Source: Torreya grandis
Lineage: Eukaryota; Streptophyta; Pinopsida; Cupressales; Taxaceae
DNA length: 64,000 nucleotides
Reading direction: 5' to 3'
NCBI GenBank assembly: GCA_037957365.1
Contig: JARHVA010000006.1
Location: forward strand, 6,821,001-6,885,000
In this document: in pieces, positions 34,389 through 44,659 of the stretch
Numbering within the stretch: position 1 is the first letter of the stretch
How the letters are laid out: the number at the start of each line of letters is the position of its first letter
The notes under the pieces: model-generated
The model's input: only the letters and a program-made list of their open reading frames with translations
Told to the model about the DNA's origin: nothing
Databases searched by the model: none
Translations under genes and position numbers: made by a program

Positions 34389-36240
34389 ATGAGTAGACCA
34401 CGAGACTCCAAGGGTAGATTTCTCCCTCAAATATCTGAATAAGAATTTCCATCATTCTCTAGTTTAAGAAAGGACGTTGAGCAAGAATTGGAGGCACCAT
34501 TATCTCCTACAAGACAAGAAGTAAAATTGCCATTTTTTGGAATTTTTGGATCAGAACCAAGTAGAACCTTAGGGAGGAGGATTAATTCTCAAGATCCATT
34601 GAGGAAAATTTTTGATTCTCAATTGAGTAGTCAACCTCCTACTCTTGATTTTTCACCATCCCCAAAATAGACCACATATCACATTAAATAGGAGAAGGGA
34701 CTAGAAAATACTAGAGAGATGGCACGAGAAGTTGGAAGAGAACCTGAGAGAACCTTTACCTATCCCATTCAGATCGAGGATGATGAAACCACTATGAAAA
34801 ACATTTTCCCTGAACACTTACCCACATTTAGAGGAATGTCATATGAGGATCCTAACCAATTTCTATTTGAGTTTAAAGTACTATGTCAGACTTATGATTA
34901 CAAGACAGATAATCAAAAATTGAAGTTGTTTCCATCTACTCTGAAAGATGAAACAATGCGGTGGTTTATGGGATTAACATCTAATTCTATTACCAATTGG
35001 GAATAAATGGAAACTGTCTTCCTAGACAAATATCAAGATTATTGTAGAGGAAGAAATTGAAAGGAAGAATTTTTCAAAATCAAACAGGAAGAAGATGAAA
35101 ATAAGGAAGATTATTTGGATAGATTCCTCTTTGTGAGTAAAACATGTGGATTTATACTTCAAGAAGATTTAAGTAAAACCATTTTTCTCAAAGGTCTGGA
35201 TGATGAATCTAGGGAAACCCTTGATTTAATTGGTGGAGGAAACATTGCTCAATTAAGAATGGACGAAATCATAGAAATTTATAGAAACTATTCAAGGACA
35301 AGGGGTGGACCTAGAAAAGGGAAAATGGCTAAAAATTTAAATCTGGATATGAACAAATTGATAGATGAATTAGAAAAATTTAAAATAGACATATTAGTTT
35401 AATTAACCTCCACCATGGATGGATTACAAGCTAAAGCAAATGCCCAACTTGAACCATTAGCCATGTATTGTCTTAGATGCAGAAAGAAACATGCAATAAG
35501 GGAATGTCCTTTGGATAAAATAGAAGTATGTCTTGTTTGTGAATCTAAAAAACATGATACTCATGCTTGTTCTCTTCTTCCACTCATAAAAAATCAACTC
35601 AAACAAACCAATACATCATCCACCATAGAAGAATTAAATTTTATTTAGAGACAACCTAACCAAGGATAGTTTATGCCAAGACCAGCTCCTAATCCTTGGA
35701 TGATGCCATGGGCAGCTCAAACAATACCATAAAGTTAGGGATAGCCACCTTGGGCCCCTTAACCCACATGGAAGCCTCAAGATTGGGCAAGTCAATCTTG
35801 GTATACTCAAGGACATCAACAACCTTGGGCTAGTCAACGTAATCCTTATGCTTGGCCACAACCTAAATGGGGCCCTAATAATTATGTGCAAGGGAAGACA
35901 TATCCAAATCAAAACCAACAAGCTATAATGGGACCTCCAGCACAAAATCCATAGGTTGAAAACATAATCCAAACATAAATGCTAGCACAACTAGTAGCAA
36001 ACCCAAGAAACAAATAAATAACTCCTGTATACGAAACATAACCAACAAAATTAGTTGATTTAAATACAATGGAGTGTAAAAACATTCAAATTAGATTTGG
36101 AAAAATAGTTAGCAGTCCACCTATTATAATCATTGAGATGATAGAAGAAGCTAAAACCCCTAGCAGAGTTACACTTAAGAAAGATGACAAAGAAAAAGAT
36201 AAGGAACCATAAAGAAATTCTACTGAGATTCCATTTCCAG
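34389..36240 (+). pseudogene. gag of element F
   Basis: From ATG 34389 a single frame runs through gag into pol without a frameshift up to about 38230, interrupted only by stops (34440, 34671, 35007, 35403, 35649 and others). The capsid-like domain lies at 34780-35300: NIFPEHLPTFRGMSYEDPNQ, then FPSTLKDETMRWFMGL and WLDRFLFV-like text. Two zinc knuckles follow at 35468-35575: CLRCRKKHAIREC and CLVCESKKHDTHAC, only the second with standard spacing. A Pro/Gln/Trp-rich tail ends near 36000. Confidence 0.82.
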
Positions 36241-36269
36241 AAAGACTTAGATAAACCATAGAACTTAAG

Positions 36270-36880
36270 GAATCTGAATTAGTGCAGGAACTAAGAAGAT
36301 TGAATATTGAAATACCATTGTTACAAGCAATTAAGGGTATTCTAGAGTTGAACAACTTAATCAAACTGTTATGTTTTAAAAAACCTGGAAGAAAGAAGCA
36401 GTACCCCAAGACTATTCAGGTAGATGGGAAACTTGCTGATTTATTAGCAGGAAAACTCCTACTACCCAAATATGGAGATCTTGGAAGCCCTATTATTTCT
36501 ATTTCTATAAGGAATAAGGATATACATAACATTTAGATTGATTTGGGCATAGCTATCAATATAATGAAAGTGGATACTTTGAAAACATTACCATTAATAG
36601 GCATACAACCTACTAATACCATATTGCAGATGGCAGATCAGTCTGTAGCAAAACTAGAAGGAGTTATTGAAGATGTGGCAGTAATGGTGGAATCATAAGA
36701 ATATCCAATCGACTTCCTTATCTTACAGCCAAAAGGTAAAACACTTGGTTATCCCATTATTTTGGGGAGACCATGGTTAGCTACAGTTGCTACCTTAATT
36801 GATTGCAAGTCAGGTGATATGACTATTTCAAATAGTAAGAATTCTAAGCAAATTTCATTATATCCCTCTGCATGACCTTT
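36270..36880 (+). pseudogene. protease region of element F
   Basis: An open frame 36282-36536 (ELRRLNIEIPLLQAIKGILE) leads to the protease, in which IDLGIAINIMKVDTLKTL corresponds to the DLGAS box of Athila proteases and YPIILGRPWLATVATLIDCK is the conserved block near the end. A stop precedes the catalytic Asp. Confidence 0.8.
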
Positions 36881-37481
36881 TATTGATAATCAAGTAAAAT
36901 TATGGGTTGATAATCCTCATATTAATGAGCAAAATCAATCTTCTTTGGCTATGATAACATTGTAGGATCATGTATGGGAAATAGATGATATGGTTAATCC
37001 TTCATTAAATGAACATCAATCATTATTAAAGTAGTCAGGATTAGTTTTGGAACATGCAAAATCTATTCCAGAACCATCACAGTTAGTTCTGGAACCACAC
37101 CAATTCTCTGCAAATGAAGATAATTTCTCTCTAGAGGATCACAATTTCTCTTGGCAAGAGGAAGGATCTGTAGCTTCAACTTTATAGATATTAAGAAATG
37201 ATGAAGAATTTTTAGAAAATAGCAGTAATGAGGAGTTTGACCTACAACAAGATAAGTATCATAACTCTTCTGGCTGTCCTTTGTCTAGCATTCTACCTCT
37301 AGGAACTTTCAAAGATGTTGCTACATATCATATGTTGTTACCACATGTCTATCTAATAAATACCTTAATAGAACCCTTTCAACAAATCAATTTATCATAT
37401 CTTGGAACCAAACATGTTGAGATTCAACTAGGAATTTTTTTGAATATTAATAGCTAGTTAAAGAATAATAAAGAAGTCAAA
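36881..37481 (+). pseudogene. protease-to-RT linker of element F
   Basis: In frame with gag-pol, acidic and Asn/Ser-rich, with about five stops. Contains two related segments IPEPSQ and LVLEPHQFSA. No domain recognised. Confidence 0.5.
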
Positions 37482-38450
37482 TTGTTTGATGTTCTGAAGG
37501 ATCACACTAAAGCTTTTGCTTGGGACTATAGAGATATGAATGGAATTCATCCAAGTATCTGCACCCATCACATTTATACTGAAAACATTAGACCAATTAG
37601 ACAACATCAAAGAAAGATTAATCCAGCCATAAGGGATACAGTCAAACAAGAAATTAAAAAACTATTACAAGTAGATTTTATCTACCCTATCTCAGATAGC
37701 CAGTGGGTGTCTCCTCTAGTAATTGTCCCTAAAAAGAATGGAAAATGAAGAATTTGTGTTGACTATAGGGAACTGAACAAAGCCACCCTGAGATATTATT
37801 TTTCCTTACCATTCATAGAACAAGTCTTAGACAACTTTTTAGGTAAACAATACTTTTCCTTCTTGGATGGATTTAGTGGATACAATCAAATCAGAGTTGC
37901 TGCTGAGGATCAGGACAAAACTACATTTACTTGTCCATGGGGTACCTTTGATTACAAGGTATTGCCATTTGGACTATGTAATGCTCCAACAACCTTTCAA
38001 AGAGTTGTATTAGCAATTTTTGTAGACCTAAAAAATGACTGTGTGGAGGTACACATGGATGACTTTACTATGTATGGAGATACATTTGATGATGCCTTAA
38101 AAAATTTGGATAGAGTATTAACAAGATGTGAACAACATCACTTGTCTCTTAGTCATGAGAAATGTTTGATGATGGTTGATGAAGGGATCACATTAGGGCA
38201 CCATATTTCAAAAAGAGGAGTTCAAGTTGACTAAAAAAATTAAGATTATTTTAGACTTGTCTATTCCTCAAACTCCCACAGATATCAAATCATTTTTAGG
38301 ACATGTTAGATACTATAGGTGCTTTATCAAGGATTTTAGTAAAATTGCTACCCCCATGTTTAAATTGCTTACCAAGCACTGTGAATTTCTTTGGGATGAA
38401 TAGTGTCAACATGCTTTTGAAGAAATTAAAGATAAATTAGTAACTGCCCC
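37482..38450 (+). pseudogene. reverse transcriptase of element F
   Basis: Starts FDVLKDHTKAFAWDYRDMNG; fingers read SDSQWVSPLVIVPKKNGK, a TGA at the conserved Trp, then RICVDYRELNKA. Motif A is intact (SFLDGFSGYNQIRVAAEDQD), then FDYKVLPFGLCNAPTTFQRV, and the catalytic box VHMDDFTMYGDTFDD at about 38050. A frameshift in an A-run near 38230 changes the frame; the connection continues IKSFLGHVRYYRCFIKDFSK. MDD with following F is an Athila feature. Confidence 0.9.
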
Positions 38451-38454
38451 AATA

Positions 38455-38860
38455 TTGCAAGGACCTAATTGGGAGAAACCTTTTCACGTCCAAACTGATG
38501 CCTCAAATACCTCAATTGGTGCAGTTTTGGGACATAAAGATGAAGAAGGAAGAATGTATGCTATTTACTATCTTCATAAAGATATTACTCCCACTGAAAG
38601 AAATTACACTACCACTGAAAAAGAATTTTTAGTTGTGATCTATGCAATCAATAAATTTAGACATTACATTATAGGGTACAAAATATTTGTACATACAGAT
38701 CACTCAATAATTAAAAATTTAATGAACAAACCAGTGGTTGGAGGTAAAATAATTAGATGGTTATTACTTTTATAAGAATTTTATATTACCATTATGGACA
38801 ATCCAGGTAAATCTAATGCGACAGTTGATTTCTTGTCAAGACTAACCACCACAGGAGAGT
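38455..38860 (+). pseudogene. RNase H domain of element F
   Basis: Reads GPNWEKPFHVQTDASNTSIG (catalytic Asp kept in QTDAS), AVLGHKDEEGRMYAIYYLHK, TTTEKEFLVVIYAINKFRHY (Glu) and KIFVHTDHSIIKNLM (Asp). After a TAA at a Gln codon it continues YITIMDNPGKSNATVDFLSR. All visible catalytic positions remain. Confidence 0.87.
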
Positions 38861-38889
38861 AGAATCCAGTCAAGGATAACTTTCTAGAT

Positions 38890-40251
38890 GAACAATTGTT
38901 TGTTATTTTAGCTAATACACCATGGTTTGCTGACATGGAAAATTATCTTGCAACATGGAAGTTTCCTCCTTTCACTAAAAAACAAATAAAAAAATTAATC
39001 AAAACTAGTGCACAGTTCAAATGGTTAAAGAGAATGCTATTTAAATGTGGTCCTGATTTGGTTTTACGTAGGTGTGTGAGAGAAGATGAAATCTTTGACA
39101 TCCTTTGGGCATGTCATGATGAACTAAGTGGAGGACAATATTTAGTGAAAATAATAGCTCACAAGATACTTGGCACTAGTTACTATTGGCCATCTCTGTA
39201 CAAAGATGTGAAGAGATATATCAGGTAGTGTGATCCTTGTCAAAGGATGGGATAGCCAACCATTACCAATGAAATGCCTCTACAACCATAAGTAGTGATT
39301 GAACTATTTGAGTATTGGGGATTGGATTTTTTTGGACCTTTTAATCCTCCTTCATAGGGAAAAGAGCACATTCATGTGTGTACTAATTATGTAACAGTAA
39401 TGGTTAGAAGTGTAGGCTTTAACAAATGCCACTAAAGAAGTAATTGCTAATTTCCTTTGGCACATAATTATGTTAAAGTTTGGAGCACCAAAAATTTTAG
39501 TTTTCGACCAAGGACCACAATTATGTCCAATATGATCCAAGTCTTCACAATGTATTATCGGATCAATCATAGGAAGTCATCTCCCTATCACCTGCAAGAA
39601 AATGGACAAGTTAAAGTAATAAATAGAGAATTAAAAAATATCCTCACTAAAATAGTTGAATATGAAAGAAGAGATTGGGTAAAAAGACTACCTGAAGCTG
39701 TCTGCACTTACAATACAACTTGGAAAACCACAATAGGGTTTTCACCATATGAGTTAGTCTATGGGAAAAATCCCTTGTTGCCTATTGAGTTTGAACTACA
39801 GACATTGAGGACAACCAAGATGGGAATTAAATTAGATGTAGCTCAAAAGGAGTGAATCCTTTAACTCAATGAATTGGATGAATTCAGACTGGAAGCACTT
39901 CACTAGACAGAGATAATCCAAGGTCAAAGGAAGCAATGGCATGATTCACATATCAAGGAAAGACAATTCAAAATAGGAGACTGGGCATTGTTGTTTGATT
40001 CTAAGTACCAACAATTCAAAGGAAAATTAAGAACCAGATGGTTGGGACCTTATCAGATCAAACAGATATTTGACAATGGTTCTATCCAGTTATTTCCTAT
40101 TGATGGCAGTAAAAGAATACTCTTGGTCAATGGACACAGGCTAAAACTTTATAAGAAGCCTCCTACTAAAGATGAATTCTTGAATCAGATTGAAGTAAAC
40201 AAAGAATTTGATCATATGGAAGAACCCAATTCTTCTAGAATGATTAAATAA
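38890..40251 (+). pseudogene. integrase of element F
   Basis: Zinc-binding region: CHDELSGGQYLVKIIAHKIL, YYWPSLYKDVKRYI, then CDPCQRMG. The core starts EYWGLDFFGPFNPP (first Asp) and, in another frame, LVFDQGPQL (second Asp). The segment ENGQVKVINRELKNILTKIV has Lys where the catalytic Glu is expected (family GQ.E.SNRE). Then VCTYNTTWKTTIGFSPYELV and NPLLPIEFELQTLR follow. The C-terminal barrel GDWALLFDSKYQQFKGKLRT and RWLGPYQIKQIF ends at 40251. No chromodomain. Confidence 0.88.
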
Positions 40252-40828
40252 TTAGATGATAAGATCCATAATAAAGGGAAGAGGATGAAAACCAATAAAT
40301 GGCATTCTCTTCTTAAAAAAAAGACCAATTGAAAACCAGTGATGGCGGTTGATCTTCTCAAATAAATGGCTAATTCAAATAAAACTTTTTTTATTCTAGC
40401 TATTTTTTTAAACCATTTTTCAGGAATGATGAGTCATCATGATGGATGGATTACATCATCAAGGATGGTAATTATGTTTTTAACTTGTTAAAAGTTAAAT
40501 TGAAAGTTTGCATGTGTGATTAGACTTAATTTAAAAGATTAATATGATGAGTCATCTATTGTACACATGGTTAAATGTGTAAAATCATGAGAAGGATATT
40601 GATGATGGAATGAGTTGGTGGATAGTCATAAAGAATCATTCTTATTATTGCATCAACAAAGTAAAATCTAGCTACAAAAAATTTTCAAAAGAGATACAAC
40701 AAATTACCTCCGTCAGTTCTGCAACTGAGTATAGTAGTTCCACAATTGAAATCACTAAGTTTGGCAGTTGAGCAGAGATTAAAAGACAACTGATGGAGAA
40801 TGAGGAAAAATGTATAATATAGACATAT
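40252..40828 (+). other. spacer between pol and third ORF of F
   Basis: About 580 bp, AT-rich, without an open frame. It includes the short inverted-looking run ATGATGAGTCATCATGATGG near 40426. Confidence 0.5.
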
Positions 40829-41920
40829 ATGTCAATAGTCTCTATACAGACTGAATTGACTTATCTGCCACTTAAGCAGTTATGGGATGATACATGCAGA
40901 GAACTTAGTGTAATCAAGGCATCCAATACAGACTTGAAAGGCAAACTGGTGAAAGAAGAGAAAGCAAGGAAGGAATGGGAAGAAAAATTTTACAAAGAGG
41001 AAAATGATAAATATAAATGTCTTGTGAAAATACAAATAGTTTGTATGATGAGTGAGAAACTGCTTGCGTGCAGAAGACCTCTTATTTATAGCATGTTTTT
41101 AGAGGAACAATTCATTCGTTGGTAGTTGGCAAGGATAGCCTGTGGCATTCCACATGAAATAAAAGATGAAGTTGATTTCTTAGTCGCCTACTCCTTAACC
41201 AATACAGAATTCAAAAACCTTCTTTGTGAATTTTACCTTTGTAATTTTATGCTAGAAAGAAATAAAAGTTTTATGATCAATTTGTATGTAGGGGAAAGCT
41301 AGCTTAACACATTTGTCTCTGTTCTTCAAAATAAAATTACATGGAAAGAAAGGGAGTCAGAGCATTGGTAAAAGGCTAGTTCATCCGATCTCTATATGAT
41401 AATTCATTATGGTAACCCACTCACCTTTGCTACACATTTTCAATCCCATGCATTTAATGACAAATTCAGGGGACCTTGTCTTTTCAATTTATAGTAAAGA
41501 ATGGATGTCTTCACCTCTTATGAGAAGGAAAATTTTGGTAATATCTATGATGCATGTTTAAAAAGATGGGAATTTATTTCGGTGGCACTAAAAAGAAGGG
41601 AAGTAATATCCCCTTTAAATTTGATTTGGAGTCTAGAAAGGGCAAAAGCTTTATGCACAATAATTCCTTGGATCAATGAAACTCCCCTGTACATATGGAT
41701 AGGCATGCAGACAAGGCCACCTCTACTTCTCACTCCCATATCTCCTTGGCAAAATAGAGAACTTCAAAATCCCACTCAATTTGTGGAATGGAAAAGAAAA
41801 GTAGAAGCTGGAGATGGGTATAATACCTCTGAATCAAAGCATTGGGATATTCAGTTCCAGCCATTTGATCTGAGCAATCAAATAAAATGCAAGATATACA
41901 ATCCCAAATTTGAAGAGTGA
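40829..41920 (+). pseudogene. third ORF of element F, function unknown
   Basis: One frame of about 363 codons from ATG 40829 to the stop after 41920, with about five stops inside (first near 41126). The N-terminal part is charged and predicted coiled coil: ASNTDLKGKLVKEEKARKEW, then EEKFYKEENDKYKCL. The middle reads DEVDFLVAYSLTNTEFKNLL; the C-terminal part is Trp-rich, for example WINETPLYIWIGMQTRPPLL and NPTQFVEWKRKVEAGDGYNT. Athila elements often carry an env-like ORF here, but I see no signal peptide or clear membrane segment, and no family is recognised. Confidence 0.6.
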
Positions 41921-41944
41921 ATTTTATTAAGGGACTTACAAACA

Positions 41945-41957
41945 AGTATGGGGGAAA
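41945..41957 (+). other. polypurine tract of element F
   Basis: AAGTATGGGGGAAA ends directly at the start of the 3' LTR (TGATGAGG at 41958). Confidence 0.85.
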
Positions 41958-43305
41958 TGATGAGGTCAAGATATGCCCGATAAATATATAATAAATGACC
42001 TCATCTTACTCTCTCTCTTTATTAAGTTTGATTGCATTTTGTAACTTTTATTTTGATCTGAGATGAGTTAGGATGTAATTATCCATCTTTTGTTGATTGT
42101 GATTTTAACATTTAAAAAACCTATAATTCCTAACAAGTGTGTCAGAAAATTCAAGTTTTGCAATAAAATAGGTCATCATCAGGCTAAAGAACAAATATGA
42201 AGTGGATTGCATGTTTTTGGAAGTATTGAAATCAATTCAGCTTAGTTCCAGAACTCCACCATACTATTTCAAGTTGTCACATTTTTAGACTTAGCTCTGG
42301 AACTCTATATTTAAGCTCCATAATTATCTGAATTAGCTTTGGTACTCCTGTAGATAAGCTTTGAAACTTTCACGGCAAGATATGAAACTAATAAAGATCT
42401 ATTCCAAATGGCCAATGATCTATCAGGGCAATGATCCCATTAAATCAGGAGTAGATTCCTAATTTTCATACTTGCAAATCTAAAACATTTATCACACAAC
42501 TGGACATCCAGGCACATCTTGATTCAACATCTATTCTGGGTATGATTCAGTTCCATCGTATCTATGAAACAATTACATCCATCAAAGCATCTATATATAC
42601 AGACCTTGAAATTTAGGAAGTAATAGAAAATCATTGAAGAATAAAGAGAAAATGATAGATTAGTACATTTTTGTAATATAGAACATTTTATCAATGAAAT
42701 AGCCATTTCTATTTTGAAAGCAAATTAAATTGTTCAATCCTATTTCTAGGCAAAGCAAGGGCCCACTCCTCCAAAGAGCTAGGATCTTCATTTTTATTCA
42801 GTATTTATATTTTATTCACAAAAGAAAATAGGTAACTCTATTAAATTTATAAATGCTTCCAACTCCTTAAAGTTAAAATTTGTTGAAAATTTGTTCCTAA
42901 TTTTAGATTAAATTCTCATTTCTTTGCAATCATTTTCCAGCAATCTATTTCATTATGCAAAAGTGTGTTTATTTCCAACAATCTATTTTATTCTACAAAA
43001 GTGTGTTTATTTCCAGCAATCTATTTCATTCTACAAAAGTGTGTTTATTTCCAGTGATCTATTTCATTTCTGCAACATGTGTTTACTTCTGGCAAATTCA
43101 CATATTTTGATTCTAATAAGGTTTTAACCAAGAAGTCCTCAAGACATTAAAAATCTCCCAAAACAAAAAGACAAAAAAATACAAATACCTATAATCAATT
43201 ACTAAATCGCTATGATTCTTCTTATTGCATATAGCTTTAGACATAGCCCTGGTTAAATATGACATCAACAAAAAGTTGATTAAATGAAGGGAATGATGAC
43301 ACCCA
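41958..43305 (+). repeat. 3' LTR of element F
   Basis: 1348 bp, TGATGAGG...GACACCCA, aligned over its full length with 32932-34280 with scattered, mostly transition differences. Confidence 0.92.
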
Positions 43306-44335
43306 TTAGGAACCTTAATAAATTTTAGCTACCAACTTCTCAGACTCTCCGATGTTCATTTAACATCCTTGTGCCACTTGTCCTTTATTGATTGGCTCTT
43401 TCTACTGTAGTTACACCACATGACATCCTTCTATTCATTGCATCATGATTCTAACATTTATAGACCAAGCTTAAATCAAGCCCTTATAAAATCTTGATTT
43501 ACTCTATGCAGAGTAATTTGAGTTCTTTGGCCTCTTCAACTTTGAACTTTTTTAGATTCTTCACTTATAAATATTTTTAAGTAGAGTACTTTGAGAAACC
43601 CAATTTACTCTATGTAGAGTAATTTGGGTTCTCTAAACCTACTTACTTTGGGCTTGTCCATCGTGAAGTCTTCTCACTTTACTGCTTCCCAAGCCTTAAG
43701 ACTTCATGCTTTTTAAACTTGGTTGCTTCCAATGGCTAGTCACTTATCCTGATTTTGACATCTATTGGCCCATCATTTTCTTTGAACACTTGGTCTCAGG
43801 CTTCCCTCTTGACTTATTTCTTTCAAAAAAATCTCTTGAAAGAATTTTTTCAAATAAATTTTTTGAAAGAATTCCTTCAAAATTTTCATAATGGACTTTC
43901 TCGAAGGGTAAGAGACCCTTCGGGCTTTCTGCATGTCCCCTCAAATTTCTACAAATGATCCTCCCAATGGGAAAGATACCCTTCAATAATTTTGAAATGG
44001 TCCTCCCGAAGGGTAACATACCCTTCAGGAAAATTGCAACTATCCACTTGAAGAATAAAAATCCCTTTGTAAAAGTTAAAGTGTACCTTCAGGAAAGTTG
44101 ACTGGTCCCTTTTTCTCTAAAAAGACCTTTTGGCATTTTGAAAATGCCCTTTAGATTTTTTAAAAAAGACTCATCTCTTGAAGAACCCGATAAGTATTAG
44201 TTTTCAAGACCACATTGGGTTTGTTGAGCACTTTTACTCATTTCAAGCTTCTGATTGCTCACAACTTATGAAGTAATCAAGTAATGCTCCATGGAGAACC
44301 TGAAATACACTATCTATGAGTAATTTGGGTTTGTT

Positions 44336-44527
44336 GAAGGCACGGTGCAAATCAAATTTCTAGCATTACTTAGCTTCTAAATGTTTCATAAATAGAAGTA
44401 ATTTAGGTTTTAGCTTCTAAATGTTTCATAAGTAGAAGTAATTTGGGTTTGTAAACCTAAATTACTTCTACTTATGAAACATATAGAAGTTAAGCAATGC
44501 TGGAAACCTGATTTGCACTATGCCTTC
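44336..44527. repeat. 75 bp inverted duplication in right LTR of B
   Basis: Arms 44336-44410 and 44453-44527 are reverse complements of each other with about ten mismatches. Between them (44411-44450) lies another partial copy beginning TAGCTTCTAAATGTTTCATA. The left LTR has only one copy in the normal direction (25430-25500), so this is a private fold-back event. Confidence 0.85.
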
Positions 44528-44654
44528 AAAAAACCCAAAGTTGTCATAGCTAGAAAACCTGAAGTCATCCCAAAAGCTTACTATTTTCTTATCTAAAATC
44601 TCCTTTTTTCATACTTAGGTAAACTATGATATGTGAGCCAAAAAATGGCCAATA

Positions 44655-44659
44655 GTTAT
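44655..44659. other. target site duplication of element B, right
   Basis: GTTAT, followed by GGTTATTATC, which continues the satellite monomer exactly from where it broke at 23476. Confidence 0.8.

Larger units (their letters stand above)
32932..43305 (+). mobile_element. Athila-like Ty3/gypsy retrotransposon F, full length
   Basis: A 10.4 kb element with 1349 and 1348 bp LTRs starting TGATGAGGT, a tRNA-Asp primer-binding site, gag, protease, reverse transcriptase, RNase H, integrase, a third ORF and a polypurine tract. The tRNA-Asp primer, the reverse transcriptase box MDDF and the extra 3' ORF point to the Athila lineage. Stops occur throughout, mostly at expected Trp or Gln codons. The target duplication is not clear: flanks read GGAGT and TTAGG. 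Confidence 0.92.
23477..44654 (-). mobile_element. Ty3/gypsy retrotransposon B inserted in satellite; holds element F
   Basis: LTRs at 23477-25602 and 32002-44654 (the latter split by element F) flank a 6.4 kb interior read on the minus strand: gag, protease, archaeal-type RNase H, reverse transcriptase, RNase H, integrase. GTTAT flanks both ends and the satellite monomer continues across the gap, so the whole 21 kb entered one satellite unit. The LTR starts TGTTGGC on the minus strand; the other end is eroded (TATAAAA or TATAATA instead of ...CA). All coding regions are broken. Confidence 0.9.
32002..44654 (-). repeat. 5' LTR of element B, split by element F
   Basis: Pieces 32002-32931 and 43306-44654 together (~2.28 kb) align with the left LTR. 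The break corresponds to the left-LTR sequence around 24404 (GGTGGGAGCCTTCATAACTT). The right copy is longer because of an inverted duplication at 44336-44527. Confidence 0.88.

Noticed and set aside
32927..43310. Target site duplication for element F
   Set aside because: Flanks GGAGT and TTAGG do not match; GGGAG against AGGAA is possible only if several changes are allowed.
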